Of a DNA stretch of 64,000 bases, positions 53,398-63,112 are shown piece by piece; positions within the stretch are counted from its first letter, which is position 1, and every line of letters begins with the position of its first letter. The DNA is from Methylovirgula sp. 4M-Z18. GTDB taxonomy: Bacteria; Pseudomonadota; Alphaproteobacteria; Rhizobiales; Beijerinckiaceae. A program made the position numbers and the translations under genes. The stretch spans positions 1,240,001 to 1,304,000 of the forward strand of contig NZ_CP149574.1 of NCBI RefSeq assembly GCF_037890675.1, read 5' to 3'. The notes beneath the pieces are model-generated. The model made no database searches, was not told where the DNA came from, and worked only from the letters and a program-made list of their open reading frames with translations.

Positions 53398-53675
53398 ATC
53401 TGCAGAACCCTCTTCGAAAAGCCTTATCAATCGTCACAAGGTTTCGTCTCGCGCGGCACTGCATGTCACAACGAAATTCTATTGTGCACAACAACATCAA
53501 TTTGCCCGTGCGCACATCGGCCGAAGGGCTCGCTCTGACACACCAGTCGATGCATTTTTTCGCTCCCAAAAAGTGAATATATGGCTGCAAAAACGAAGAT
53601 TGATATGGTGCTATTTGCGCGAGTTAGGTATTGTATTTTCTGATAGAAATGCATCGAACGAAAGGCGGGATCGAC

Positions 53676-55154
53676 ATGACCACCAAACTCGCGCTCGGCT
53701 CGCTCGCGGCCATTGCCAAAACTGCGAAAATCCCTGCCTATGAGCGCTCAAAGCTCTCGCCTGGCATTGTGCATTTCGGTGTCGGCAATTTTCATCGCGC
53801 TCATCTGGCGGTCTATCTCGATGATCTGTTCAACCTGGATGAGGGGCATGATTGGGCGCTTGTCGGGGCTGGCGTCCTGCCGTCCGATCACGTGGTGCGC
53901 GAGAAGCTCAAGGACCAGGATTACCTTACGACCGTGGTCGAGCAGGAGGCAAACAAGTCCGAGGCGCGGATCACCGCTGCCATGATCGACTATGTCGAGC
54001 CGCAAAATGCCGCCGCCATCATCGCGCGCCTCGCCGATCCGTCCACCCGCATCGTGTCGATGACGGTGACGGAGGGCGGATATTTCATCGATCCGGCTTC
54101 GGGAAAGTTCAACCCGTCCCATCCGGATATGGTGCATGATAGCGCCCATCCCGATGCGCCAAAAACCGTCTTCGGTCTGATTCTGGCGGGTTTGAAAGCG
54201 TGCAGGGACAAGGGGCTCCCGCCGTTCACGGTCATGTCGTGCGATAATATTCCCGGCAACGGCCATGTCACCGAAAATGCGGTTGCGGGCCTCGCCGAAT
54301 TGTCGGATCCGGCTTTCGCCGCATGGGTGCGCGCGAATGTGGCGTTTCCCAATTCCATGGTCGATCGCATCACGCCTGCGACGGGCGATCGCGAGCGCAG
54401 CGTGGCGCGCGAATTGTTCGACATCGAGGACAATTGGCCGGTCTTTTGCGAGGATTTCAAGCAATGGGTGCTGGAGGATCATTTTTCCGCCGGCCGCCCG
54501 GCCTGGGAGAAGGTCGGCGCGCAATTCGTGAAAGACGTTGCGCCCTATGAGCTGATGAAGATCCGTATCCTCAACGGCGGTCACGCGATCATCGCTTATC
54601 CGGCCGGGCTGATGGACATTCATTTCGTGCACGAGGCGATGGAAAATCCGCTGGTGCGCGGCTTCCTCGCCAAGGTCGAGCGCGAAGAAATCATTCCCGT
54701 GGTGCCGCCGGTGCCGAACACGGATCTCAACGATTATTTCAAACTGATCGAGCGGCGTTTCTCCAACCCGAAAATCGCCGATACGATTTCGCGCCTGTGC
54801 CTGGACGGATCGAACCGTCAGCCGAAATTCATTTTGCCGTCGATCTTGGACCGGTTGCACAAGGGGCTGGATATCGTCGGGTTGCCGCTCGTTTCGGCTT
54901 TGTGGTGCCGCTATTGCGCGGGCACCAGCGACAGCGGCAAGGTCATTCCGCCGAACGATGCCAATTGGGGGCGGCTGCAAAGCGCTGCGCTCGAGGCCAA
55001 AGTCGATCCGATGAAGTTCCTCGAGATGCGCGATATTTTTGGAGAAGTCGGCGAGTCACCGATTTTCCGCGAACGCTTTGCCTTGTCGCTCAAGGCGCTG
55101 TGGACCGACGGCACGGCTGCGACCTTGCAGCGCTATTTGGACAATGCGCTGTAG
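53676..55154 (+). CDS. mtlK: Mannitol 2-dehydrogenase
   Basis: This 492-residue polyol-specific long-chain dehydrogenase oxidises D-mannitol (and often D-arabinitol or sorbitol) to the ketose with NAD. The catalytic motif K-x4-N-x2-H is KIRILNGGH with Lys295, Asn300 and His303, at the same numbers as the well-studied Pseudomonas enzyme. The N-terminal Rossmann region includes IVHFGVGNFHRAHLAVYLDD. The start at 53676 follows an AAGGCGGGA site; an AT-rich promoter-like stretch lies upstream. It converges with the polyol uptake operon and should act on what that operon imports. Confidence 0.93.
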   Translation: MTTKLALGSLAAIAKTAKIPAYERSKLSPGIVHFGVGNFHRAHLAVYLDDLFNLDEGHDWALVGAGVLPSDHVVREKLKDQDYLTTVVEQEANKSEARITAAMIDYVEPQNAAAIIARLADPSTRIVSMTVTEGGYFIDPASGKFNPSHPDMVHDSAHPDAPKTVFGLILAGLKACRDKGLPPFTVMSCDNIPGNGHVTENAVAGLAELSDPAFAAWVRANVAFPNSMVDRITPATGDRERSVARELFDIEDNWPVFCEDFKQWVLEDHFSAGRPAWEKVGAQFVKDVAPYELMKIRILNGGHAIIAYPAGLMDIHFVHEAMENPLVRGFLAKVEREEIIPVVPPVPNTDLNDYFKLIERRFSNPKIADTISRLCLDGSNRQPKFILPSILDRLHKGLDIVGLPLVSALWCRYCAGTSDSGKVIPPNDANWGRLQSAALEAKVDPMKFLEMRDIFGEVGESPIFRERFALSLKALWTDGTAATLQRYLDNAL

Positions 55155-55188
55155 TACCAGTGATTTGCTCAGGCGATGAAGAAGGCCT

Positions 55189-55223
55189 CGATGTCGTCCC
55201 GGGTCAAGCCCGGGACGACATCG
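55189..55223. terminator. Strong stem-loop between convergent mtlK and FGGY kinase genes
   Basis: A perfect 15-base stem (CGATGTCGTCCCGGG paired with its complement) with the 5-base loop TCAAG lies 35 bases after the mtlK stop and 37 bases after the FGGY gene stop. It has no clear T-tract, so it may stop RNA decay or act as a bidirectional terminator. The GTCGTCCCGGG type of hairpin is a common dispersed palindrome in rhizobia. Confidence 0.55.
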
Positions 55224-55259
55224 GGCTGCCCTATGGATCGCGGCTTCCAACGACAGGTC

Positions 55260-56855
55260 TCATTCACGCATCGCGAGTCCCAGCGTCTCTATCTCCTGCC
55301 GATGTTCGTGCATGCGCAGGAAAATCCGATAATCGCGGTCGAATCTTGCGCGCGCCTGAAGGTTAGGCGCGCGCGTGCGACTCTGTTGTCGCATCGCGCG
55401 GCACGCCGACGATAGATCGGGGAACAGGCCAGCGGCCGTTGCCGCAACCATCGCGGTTCCGAGCAGCACCGTATCTTCCGCGAGCGATTCCACGACCGCA
55501 CAGCCGGTCGCGTCGGCATAGAGTTCCATCAGCAGCGGATTTTTTGTGTGCCCACCCGAGACATGCAACGTGTCGATAATATAGCCACGGTCATTCAGTG
55601 CTTCGAGGATGTGACGAATGCCGAGCGCGATACCGACCAAGGTGCGCCAATAGAGTCGGCACAACGCGTCGAAGGACGAATCGAGGTTGAGGCCGCTGAT
55701 CACGCCGAGCGCATGCGGATTGGCGAGCGGCGAGCGGTTGCCGTGAAAATCGGGCAGAACATGCAAGTCCTGCGCGAGCGCTTCGCCCTCGCCGGCGCGC
55801 AATTCCTGCACGCGCGCGACGATTTTCGTGTGCGTTTCGGCTGTCGGTTCGAGTCCCGCCCCGTGGCTGCGAATGATGTGATCGAGCAAGGCGCCGGTTG
55901 CGGATTGGCCGCCTTCATTGAGCCAGCAATCGGGGAGAACCGCGCCATAATAGGGTCCCCAAATACCCGGTGTGTGAATCGGATATTGCGACAGGGCCAT
56001 CACGCAGCTCGAGGTTCCCGCGATCAAACCCAAATGGCGCTCCATCGTGCCCGAAGCGTTGAGTCCGCCAAGCACACCGAGCATGCCGGCATGGGCGTCA
56101 ATCAAGCCGACACCGACACGGCATTCGCGCGTCAGGCCGAGCGTTTGCGCGGCCTCCGCGGTGAGCGTTCCGAGATCTTGACCGATCGGTGTTGCGTGTT
56201 CCGGCAGATGTCCGCACTCCAGCATGTCCGCAATGCCCAACTGATCGAGCAGATCTTTCTGCCAGCCGCGGTCTTGGTGGCCGAGATAGGCCCATTTGCA
56301 GGTGAGCGTGCATTGCGACCGATGAGTCTGTCCTGATGCTTTCCAGGTGAGAAAGTCGGCGAGGTCGAACAAATATCCGATTTTCGCCCATATATCCGGT
56401 CTGCGCCGCTTCAGCCACATCAGCTTCGGCGTTTCCATTTCGGGCGACATCACGCCGCCGATATAATTGAGCAGACGGTGTTTGCTCGCCGTGCACTCTT
56501 CCGCCTCTTTCAAGGCGCGATGGTCGAGCCAGACGAGCGTATCCCAAACTTCCGTTTGCGACGGCGAAAGATTCAGCGGATTGCCGTGGACATCGCGGAT
56601 CACGAGCGAACAAGTCGCGTCGAAACTCAATCCCGCGACTCTTGCCGGATCGATCCTCGCTTGGTGAATGGCTTCGCGCATCGCAAGGCCGATTGCGCTC
56701 CAGATCTGTTCGGAATCATGTTCCGCATAATTGGCTCTGGGAAAATTGAGCGAGATCGGGCTGACGGCGCGACCGAGCAAGGTGCCGCCTGTATCCAGAA
56801 TCCCGGCGCGGGCGCTGCGCGTGCCAACATCGACGGCGGCAATCAGATCTCTCAT
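55260..56855 (-). CDS. FGGY-family pentulose kinase (ribulokinase/xylulokinase type)
   Basis: This 531-residue sugar kinase phosphorylates a ketose, probably D-ribulose or D-xylulose. The N-terminal phosphate loop is AAVDVGTRSARAGIL (6-20), the catalytic Asp253 lies in GLIDAHAGMLG, and the second ATPase half has the adenosine region LHVSGGHTKNPLLMELYAD. The protein fits the FGGY pentulose-kinase subfamily (D-ribulokinase) better than glycerol kinase. It is last in the minus-strand polyol unit, 8 bases after the HAD gene. The specific substrate needs testing. Confidence 0.88.
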   Translation of the reverse strand: MRDLIAAVDVGTRSARAGILDTGGTLLGRAVSPISLNFPRANYAEHDSEQIWSAIGLAMREAIHQARIDPARVAGLSFDATCSLVIRDVHGNPLNLSPSQTEVWDTLVWLDHRALKEAEECTASKHRLLNYIGGVMSPEMETPKLMWLKRRRPDIWAKIGYLFDLADFLTWKASGQTHRSQCTLTCKWAYLGHQDRGWQKDLLDQLGIADMLECGHLPEHATPIGQDLGTLTAEAAQTLGLTRECRVGVGLIDAHAGMLGVLGGLNASGTMERHLGLIAGTSSCVMALSQYPIHTPGIWGPYYGAVLPDCWLNEGGQSATGALLDHIIRSHGAGLEPTAETHTKIVARVQELRAGEGEALAQDLHVLPDFHGNRSPLANPHALGVISGLNLDSSFDALCRLYWRTLVGIALGIRHILEALNDRGYIIDTLHVSGGHTKNPLLMELYADATGCAVVESLAEDTVLLGTAMVAATAAGLFPDLSSACRAMRQQSRTRAPNLQARARFDRDYRIFLRMHEHRQEIETLGLAMRE

Positions 56856-56863
56856 CAGACGGG

Positions 56864-57538
56864 CTACTCCCCGGGCGCTCCGCGGAGAAGATGCGGCAAT
56901 TGTCGCATGTCGTCAAAAGTAAAAGCAGGCCCGAGATATTCATAACGGGCCTTGAGCTGCGCAATGTCCGCGTGGGCCCCGCCCGAAAAGGCGAAGGCTT
57001 GCATGCAGGCTTCGTGCGCGGCTTCGATTCCGGCCTGGCTGTCCTCAATCACCACGCAATTTTTCGGATCGGCACCCATGGCGTGGGCGGCATACAAGAA
57101 CAGATCCGGCGCCGGCTTGCCGCGACGCACCATGGAGGCGCTGAAAATATTGGGCTCGAAGCGGCTGCGCAGGCCGGTGATCTCGAGCGACAATCGGATG
57201 CGTTCCAGATGGCTCGATGAGGCGACGCAAATCGGCATGTCGAGGTGATCGAGTGCCTCGACAATGTGGGGGACGGGTTTCAACTCTGCTCTGAAATGGT
57301 CGAAGAGGTCGACCCGCATGTCCTCGAGCGCCGTTTCCGGCAGCACCAGATGATAGGACTTCTCCAGGATTTTCAGGATCGTCGCCAGGCTCTTGCCGAG
57401 GAATTTATCGTAAGCTTCGCGCGCGTCGATCTTCAGCCCGGTTTTGGCAGCGATCGCATCGAGCATCACATGCATCGCGATCAGTTCACTGTCGACCAAT
57501 ACGCCGTCGCAATCGAAAATAACAAGGTCTGGCTGCAT
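56864..57538 (-). CDS. HAD-superfamily phosphatase (beta-phosphoglucomutase/Gph-like)
   Basis: This 224-residue HAD hydrolase has motif I FDCDGVLVDSE with nucleophile Asp9 and Asp11, motif II in CVASSSHLERI, the Lys of motif III in RRGKPAPDLFLYA, and motif IV VVIEDSQAGIEAA. The cap-domain layout matches subfamily IA phosphatases acting on sugar phosphates. It sits between the importer ATPase and the FGGY kinase genes, so it may dephosphorylate a polyol or sugar phosphate or clear a dead-end ester. The substrate is unknown. Confidence 0.88.
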   Translation of the reverse strand: MQPDLVIFDCDGVLVDSELIAMHVMLDAIAAKTGLKIDAREAYDKFLGKSLATILKILEKSYHLVLPETALEDMRVDLFDHFRAELKPVPHIVEALDHLDMPICVASSSHLERIRLSLEITGLRSRFEPNIFSASMVRRGKPAPDLFLYAAHAMGADPKNCVVIEDSQAGIEAAHEACMQAFAFSGGAHADIAQLKARYEYLGPAFTFDDMRQLPHLLRGAPGE

Positions 57539-57603
57539 GTGGCTCCCATTCTTATCGAATAGGGTTTACGCCGAGCCGCGGCAATGTGCAGCTGAAATTT
57601 TTA

Positions 57604-57628
57604 CCCGACGCCACGATTCGGCGCCGGG
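57604..57628 (-). other. Stem-loop between ATPase and HAD genes
   Basis: On the minus strand CCCGGCGCC and GGCGTCGGG form a 9-base stem with one G-U pair and a 7-base loop, just after the ATPase stop. It is followed by TAAAAATTT rather than a run of T, so termination is doubtful; it could limit RNA decay or set expression of the two downstream genes. Confidence 0.45.
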
Positions 57629-57642
57629 CGTTCCGCCCACGA

Positions 57643-58644
57643 CTATCGGACCGCGTTACCACTCTGATCGAAGCGATGAATACGGTCCGGTTCCGGCGTG
57701 AGGTAAACCGTATCGCCGAAATTCACTGGAACTTCGCCGGGCGCGCGCACCGTCATCGTCCCGACATTGTCGCTGCGGATGTGCAGAAACGTGTCCGCGC
57801 CGAGATGTTCGGCAACGGCGACCGTGCCCTTCCAAGAGCCCGAAGTGGTGGAAAGCTGGGTGTGTTCGGGCCGGATGCCGATGGCGAAAGCATTGTATTT
57901 CGCGGCTTCCGGGCCTTCGATCAAGTTCATCTTGGGCGAGCCGATGAAGCCGGCAACGAAGCGGTTCCGCGGCCGGTGGTAGAGTTCGAGCGGCGAGCCG
58001 ACCTGCTCGATATTGCCGCGGTTCAGCACGACGATCTTGTCGGCCATGGTCATGGCTTCGACCTGATCGTGCGTCACATAGATCATCGTCGTCTGGAGGC
58101 TCTGGTGCAATTCGCAGATCTCAAGCCGCATGTTCACGCGCAGCGCCGCGTCCAAGTTCGACAGAGGCTCGTCGAACAGGAAGGCGGTGGGCTGGCGCAC
58201 GATAGCGCGGCCGATCGCGACGCGCTGGCGCTGGCCGCCCGACAGAGCCCTCGGCTTGCGCTCGAGATAGTCGGTGAGGTTCAGGACGCGCGCCGCGTCC
58301 GACACTTTCTTGTCGATCGTCGCTTGATCAACGCCGGCCATTTTGAGCGGAAAGGCGATATTCGCCTTCACCGACATGTGCGGGTAGAGCGCGTAGGACT
58401 GGAACACCATAGCCAGGCCGCGCTGTGCCGGCGGCGCGACCGACATGTCCTTGCCATCGATGGTGATCGTGCCGCCGCTGATGTCCTCCAGACCTGCAAT
58501 CAGGCGCAGCAAGGTTGACTTGCCGCAGCCGGACGGGCCGACGAAGACCACGAACTCGCCATTGTTGATGTCGAGATCGATGCCCGGGATCACGGCGTGT
58601 CCACCAAAGGCTTTGGACACTTGCTTGAGATTGATGCTGCCCAT
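57643..58644 (-). CDS. smoK: Polyol ABC transporter ATP-binding protein (SmoK/UgpC type)
   Basis: This 333-residue ATPase belongs to the MalK/UgpC/SmoK group. Walker A is GPSGCGKST (36-44), signature [12 protein letters not shown], Walker [14 protein letters not shown] and switch His in [13 protein letters not shown]-terminal regulatory domain with the usual IGIRPEH segment follows. It powers the two permeases encoded just upstream in the same operon. The gene symbol follows the rhizobial sorbitol/mannitol system; the substrate is inferred from mtlK nearby. Confidence 0.9.
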   Translation of the reverse strand: MGSINLKQVSKAFGGHAVIPGIDLDINNGEFVVFVGPSGCGKSTLLRLIAGLEDISGGTITIDGKDMSVAPPAQRGLAMVFQSYALYPHMSVKANIAFPLKMAGVDQATIDKKVSDAARVLNLTDYLERKPRALSGGQRQRVAIGRAIVRQPTAFLFDEPLSNLDAALRVNMRLEICELHQSLQTTMIYVTHDQVEAMTMADKIVVLNRGNIEQVGSPLELYHRPRNRFVAGFIGSPKMNLIEGPEAAKYNAFAIGIRPEHTQLSTTSGSWKGTVAVAEHLGADTFLHIRSDNVGTMTVRAPGEVPVNFGDTVYLTPEPDRIHRFDQSGNAVR

Positions 58645-58659
58645 GATGAATGTCCCTTG

Positions 58660-59505
58660 TTACTTGACGGCGCCGAAGGTGAGGCCGCGCACGAGCTGCT
58701 TTTGTGAGAACCAGCCGATGATCAGGATCGGCGCAATGGCTAGGGTCGATGCGGCCGAGAGCTTGGCGTAGAACAGGCCCTCGGGGCTTGAGTATCCGCT
58801 GATGAATGCGGTGAGCGGAGCTGCGCCGGGCGCGGTGATGTTCAGCGTCCAGAAAGCTTCGTTCCACGCGAGGATGATATTCAAAAGCAACGTCGAGGCA
58901 ATGCCCGGAACGGCCATGGGCGTCAGGATGTGAATGATCTCCTGACTGAGGCTCGCGCCGTCCATGCGGCCCGCTTCTAGGATGTCGTTGGGGATTTCCT
59001 TAAAGTAAGTGTATAACATCCAGATGATGATCGGCAAGTTGATGAGCATGAGCACGATCACCATGCCGACCAGCGACAGGAATGTATTGTTCAGCATTCC
59101 CCAATCCCTGAACACCAGGAAGATCGGGACGAGCGCACCGACGGCCGGCATCATCTTGGTGGAGAGCATCCACATCAAGAGATCCTTGGTCTTCTTGCCC
59201 GGCGCAAAGGCCATGGCCCAGGCTGAGGGGATCGCGATGACGAGCGCAAGGAGCGTCGAACCGAACGCGATAATGACCGAATTCCAGAAGAACGGCCAGT
59301 ACCCATCGCCGCGGGTAAAGACCTCGTGATAGCTGTCCAATGTCCAGCTAAAGAACAGGAAGTGCGGGGGCGAGGCAATGGCCTCGTCTTCGGATTTGAA
59401 GCCGGTCAGAATGGTCCACAGGATCGGGAAGAAAATCACGAACCCGACAATCCAGGCGACGGCAGTCCAGGTGGCTTTCGTTGAATTTGAGACTTGACGG
59501 GCCAT
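58660..59505 (-). CDS. smoG: Polyol ABC transporter permease (SmoG/MalG type)
   Basis: This 281-residue inner-membrane permease of the MalG class has six hydrophobic segments and the EAA loop EIPNDILEAGRMDGASLSQEI. The C-terminal end QLVRGLTFGAVK is typical of the class. The ATG at 59505 directly follows the SmoF-type stop (1-base gap); the longer frame upstream is a shadow. The pair of permeases forms the channel for a sugar alcohol. Confidence 0.9.
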   Translation of the reverse strand: MARQVSNSTKATWTAVAWIVGFVIFFPILWTILTGFKSEDEAIASPPHFLFFSWTLDSYHEVFTRGDGYWPFFWNSVIIAFGSTLLALVIAIPSAWAMAFAPGKKTKDLLMWMLSTKMMPAVGALVPIFLVFRDWGMLNNTFLSLVGMVIVLMLINLPIIIWMLYTYFKEIPNDILEAGRMDGASLSQEIIHILTPMAVPGIASTLLLNIILAWNEAFWTLNITAPGAAPLTAFISGYSSPEGLFYAKLSAASTLAIAPILIIGWFSQKQLVRGLTFGAVK

Positions 59506-59506
59506 G

Positions 59507-60373
59507 TCATGCGTCCAGGTTTTTGCCGACGATGCGGACGAGGAAGAAGGCAACAATATTGGCGAGCACGACCGCCACCACACCGCCCGCCGAAGCGCCA
59601 CCGATGTCGAAGGCTTTCAGACCCGTCTGATAGACGAGGAACGGAATATTGCTGCTTGCTGGACCGCCGCCCGTGGTCACCAGAATTTCGGCGAAAACGG
59701 AAAGCAGGAAGATGGTCTCGATCAGAATGACGACTGTGATGGCGCGCGAAAGGTGCGGCAAGGTGATGTAGAAGAAGATCGAAAGGAAGCCGGCGCCGTC
59801 CATTTCAGCGGCTTCTTTCTGCTCTTCGCTCAAGGATTGCAGCGCGGTGAGCAGAATGAGCGTGGCAAACGGAAGCCATTGCCATGCAACGATGATGATG
59901 ATCGACAGCAGAGGCCAATGCGCGAACCAATCGACCGGCTCCATGCCGACTAAACGGGCGAAATAGGCAAAAATGCCGTTCACCGGATTCATCATCATGT
60001 TCTTCCAGACCAGGGCCGCGACGGTTGGCATGACGAAGAAGGGTGCGATGACGAGGATGCGGACGATGCCTTGGCCCCAGACCGGTTGATCCAGGAGCAG
60101 CCCAAGCAAAATGCCGCCGACGATGGTAATCAGCAAGACACCGCCGACCAGGAGGAGCGTGTTTTCGAGGGCGCCAATGAATGCCGGGTCCGAGAGGAAG
60201 TATGAATAGTTGGAGAAGCCGGTCCAAGTGACTTCGTCGCCCGACTGAAGGTCATAGTGGAGCAGCGAGAAGTAGATGGTCTTGAACAGCGGATACAAAC
60301 TCCAGATCAGGAGCAAGATAACCGATGGAGCGACCATGAAGCGCGCGGCTGTCCGTGTATGCGTCGTCGCCAT
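59507..60373 (-). CDS. smoF: Polyol ABC transporter permease (SmoF/MalF type)
   Basis: This 288-residue inner-membrane permease of the MalF class has six hydrophobic segments and the EAA loop EEQKEAAEMDGAGFLSIFF. It has no large periplasmic loop, as in UgpA/SmoF and unlike enteric MalF. It is first after the binding-protein gene, from which it is separated by a stem-loop with a T-tract. Confidence 0.9.
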   Translation of the reverse strand: MATTHTRTAARFMVAPSVILLLIWSLYPLFKTIYFSLLHYDLQSGDEVTWTGFSNYSYFLSDPAFIGALENTLLLVGGVLLITIVGGILLGLLLDQPVWGQGIVRILVIAPFFVMPTVAALVWKNMMMNPVNGIFAYFARLVGMEPVDWFAHWPLLSIIIIVAWQWLPFATLILLTALQSLSEEQKEAAEMDGAGFLSIFFYITLPHLSRAITVVILIETIFLLSVFAEILVTTGGGPASSNIPFLVYQTGLKAFDIGGASAGGVVAVVLANIVAFFLVRIVGKNLDA

Positions 60374-60452
60374 GGATTTCAGTCCTCGAATCGACTACGC
60401 GGGCGCAAGATGGCGCGGCGCAGTTCCCATGAAAGTGATCGCTGAGGAAAAA

Positions 60453-60484
60453 CAGCCGCCGGCGGGGAGGGACGCCGGCGGCTG
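60453..60484 (-). terminator. Attenuator-type stem-loop after binding-protein gene
   Basis: A perfect 12-base stem (CAGCCGCCGGCG with its complement), 8-base loop and following TTTTTCC on the minus strand lie 12 bases after the smoE stop and 80 bases before smoF. Such elements after binding-protein genes cause partial termination or block RNA decay, giving more binding protein than permease. Confidence 0.8.
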
Positions 60485-60496
60485 CCTGGTCGTCGG

Positions 60497-61810
60497 TTAC
60501 TTGATGTAACCGGCTTTGGTCATGGCGCGTGTGGCGATATCCTGCGCCTTGGCCAGAGCATCGCTCACCGATTCCTGGCCTGCTAGAGCCGCAGCAAATT
60601 GCTGGCCGACTTCGGTGCCGATGCCCTGGAATTCAGGGATCGCGGCAAACTGCACGCCCACATAGGGTTTCGGCTTGCTGTTGCCGTTCATGCTCGGGTC
60701 GGCAGATTCAATCGCCTTGATCGTCTCGGCGGCGAAGGGAGCTGCCTTCAGGTAGTCAGCGTTCTTATAGAGCGACAGACGGGTGCCCGGAGGCACGTTG
60801 GCCCAACCTTCCTTTGACGCCACGAGATTGGTGTAGTCCTTGCTAGTTGCCCAGGCGACGAACTTCTCGGCGGCTTCAACCTTCTTCGAACCGGAGGGGA
60901 TGCCGAGTGACCAAGCCCAGAGCCAGTGGCTGTTCTTGCAGGTGTCGCCGCAGGGCGCAGCAGCGAATCCGACCTGGTCGGCAACCTTCGACTCCTTGCC
61001 GGTCACGAAAGAAGCGGCCACGGTTGCGTCGATCCACATGCCGCATTTGCCGGACTGGAAGAGGGCAAGGTTTTCGTTAAAGCCGTTGGACGAAGCGCCG
61101 GGAGGGCCGGACTGGTTCATCATGTCCACATAGGTGGTGAGGGTCTTCTTCCATTCGGGGCCGTTGAATTCCGGCTGCCATTTCTCGTCGAACCAGCGGG
61201 CACCGTAGGAATTGGCCATGGTCGTCAGAAACGCGCCATTCTCACCCCAGCCGGCCTTGCCGCGCAGGCAGATGCCATAGACTTCACCTTTCTTGTCGGT
61301 GATCTTGGCTGCGGCATCCTTGATGAAATCCCAGGTCGGCTGTTCGGGCATGGTCAGGCCAGCCTTGGCGAACAGATCCTTGCGATACATGATCATCGAG
61401 CTTTCGCCGTAGAACGGAGCAGCGTAGAGCTTGCCGTCAACGCTCAGGCCGGAGCGAATGGCCGGGATGATGTCGTCTACATCGTAATTGGCGCCAAGCT
61501 GGTCGAGCGGCACAAGCCAGCCCTTCTTGGCCCAGATCGGAACTTCATAAGTGCCGATGGTAAGAATGTCATATTGGCCGGCTTTAGTGGCGATGTCGGT
61601 CGTGACCTTCTGGCGGAGCTGGTTCTCCTCCATCGTCACCCAGTTCACCTTGATGTCCGGATTGGCCTTGGTGAACTCATCGGTCAGCTTTTGCATACGG
61701 ATCATGTCGCCATTGTTCACCGTGGCGATCGTGAGCGTCGTTTCTGCGTGTGCGGTCGCGGCAAAGGCCAACATCGAGCACGCGCCAGCGAGCAACAAGC
61801 TAAATTTCAT
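60497..61810 (-). CDS. smoE: Polyol ABC transporter substrate-binding protein (SmoE type)
   Basis: This 437-residue periplasmic binding protein of family 1 has a Sec signal (MKFSLLLAGACSMLAFAATAHA, cleavage near residue 22). The mature part starts with TLTIATVNNGDMIRMQKLTDEF and has the family patterns EENQLRQKVTTDIA and YAAPFYGESSMIMYRKDLF. The ATG at 61810 follows GGAGGATAGG; an in-frame extension upstream is not supported. It probably binds mannitol, sorbitol or arabinitol. It is expressed ahead of the permeases and followed by an attenuator-like hairpin. Confidence 0.92.
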   Translation of the reverse strand: MKFSLLLAGACSMLAFAATAHAETTLTIATVNNGDMIRMQKLTDEFTKANPDIKVNWVTMEENQLRQKVTTDIATKAGQYDILTIGTYEVPIWAKKGWLVPLDQLGANYDVDDIIPAIRSGLSVDGKLYAAPFYGESSMIMYRKDLFAKAGLTMPEQPTWDFIKDAAAKITDKKGEVYGICLRGKAGWGENGAFLTTMANSYGARWFDEKWQPEFNGPEWKKTLTTYVDMMNQSGPPGASSNGFNENLALFQSGKCGMWIDATVAASFVTGKESKVADQVGFAAAPCGDTCKNSHWLWAWSLGIPSGSKKVEAAEKFVAWATSKDYTNLVASKEGWANVPPGTRLSLYKNADYLKAAPFAAETIKAIESADPSMNGNSKPKPYVGVQFAAIPEFQGIGTEVGQQFAAALAGQESVSDALAKAQDIATRAMTKAGYIK

Positions 61811-61956
61811 CCTATCCTCCCTCGGGCGAAATCGGGCATTTGCCCTGATTGCGAGCATATATTCGACAACTTTTCGCAAAGGTCAAGCAAGATCGTCGCT
61901 GCACCGCACACAAAACGCGCGCCGTCTGGACTCTCGTAAAGGGCGGAGTGTTTAAT

Positions 61957-62916
61957 TTACTCGATATTTAACAGCAGGTTGGCTGTCGCCTCATCGCTGA
62001 TCAGCCCATTTATGAGGCGACCACGCAGGGCTGCATATATTCCGAGCAGCTTCTTTTGCCCCTTGGCGATCGCGATCACCCGGCGTCCGTCGCGGGGGGG
62101 AATGGGCGCGCTGGCGACCCGTTCATTGGTCAGCCCTTCGATCAATTGGCCGTCGCGGTCGAAGGCCCAGCCGGTGATCTCGCCGACGGCGCCCGCCTTT
62201 TGCAGGGCCTGCAACTCGGTGGCGGTCACGAAGCCGTCGAGGTAGAGCGGTGCCTCGTCGCCAAAATCGCCGATGCCGACAAACGTGGCGCTGGCATCGG
62301 CCGCGAGCATCAAGGTGGCGTGAATGAGCGGTTGGCGATGCAGCAGCTCGCGCTCGGCGGGCGAGGAGACGATGACCGGCAGCGGCATCGGAAACAATCG
62401 TGCCTTTACCGCTTCGGCCATGCCGTAGATGACGTTGTAATAAGAGGCGGAGCCATCCGGCGCGACATTGCCGGCGAGCGAAACGATTTTGTGTTGCGGC
62501 GCTTCGATCGGCGACAATTGATCGACCGTGGCCTTCAGGGTGCGCCCGGTGCCGATCGCCATGATGATCGGTTCGGGGGTACGCAAGGTCCGCTCGATTT
62601 CCGCTGCGCCGGCTTCGGCGATGCCGATGGTTGCTGACGCCGAGGCGGGATCGGTCGGCACGATTTCGACCATGTCCAGCGCGAAGCGATCTTTGAGCGC
62701 TTGCGCGAGGTCGAGGCACCGGGCGATCGGGTGATCGAGGCGGACCTTGATCAACCCTTCGGAAATCGCCAGCGAGACGAGACGCTGCGCGGTCTGGCGC
62801 GAAATGCCGAGCTTGGCGGCGATCTCTTCCTGATTGTTGCCGGCGACATAATACAGCCATCCGGCGCGCGCGGCGTCGTCCAGTCGTTTCTCGTCGGAAG
62901 TTTTCACGCGCGCCAT
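61957..62916 (-). CDS. SorC-family transcriptional regulator (SmoC-like)
   Basis: This 319-residue regulator has an N-terminal helix-turn-helix (NNQEEIAAKLGISRQTAQRL, about 27-50) and a C-terminal SorC sugar-phosphate-binding domain (IGTGRTLKATVDQL; FVGIGDFGDEAPL; AIAKGQKKLLGIYAALRG). It lies directly upstream of the polyol operon on the same strand, with 146 bases to smoE, and is the likely local regulator, responding to a phosphorylated sugar. Candidate operators in the 61811-61956 gap were not pinned down. Confidence 0.9.
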   Translation of the reverse strand: MARVKTSDEKRLDDAARAGWLYYVAGNNQEEIAAKLGISRQTAQRLVSLAISEGLIKVRLDHPIARCLDLAQALKDRFALDMVEIVPTDPASASATIGIAEAGAAEIERTLRTPEPIIMAIGTGRTLKATVDQLSPIEAPQHKIVSLAGNVAPDGSASYYNVIYGMAEAVKARLFPMPLPVIVSSPAERELLHRQPLIHATLMLAADASATFVGIGDFGDEAPLYLDGFVTATELQALQKAGAVGEITGWAFDRDGQLIEGLTNERVASAPIPPRDGRRVIAIAKGQKKLLGIYAALRGRLINGLISDEATANLLLNIE

Positions 62917-63112
62917 GTTCGCCCCATTTTCGGGATGTTATTTTTTGTGACCCGGGAGTCATAAGGCCCTAGCTAACGTCACTTGCTAGGCTCTTTCAAG
63001 CGGCGCGAGGGCTTACGCTCGACGGGCTTGGGGCGAGAACCTATATTTTGCCTAGCGGCGCGCGGTCTGGCTGGCGCGACGGAATTTCAACATTTCTTGG
63101 GAGGTCCTCACG

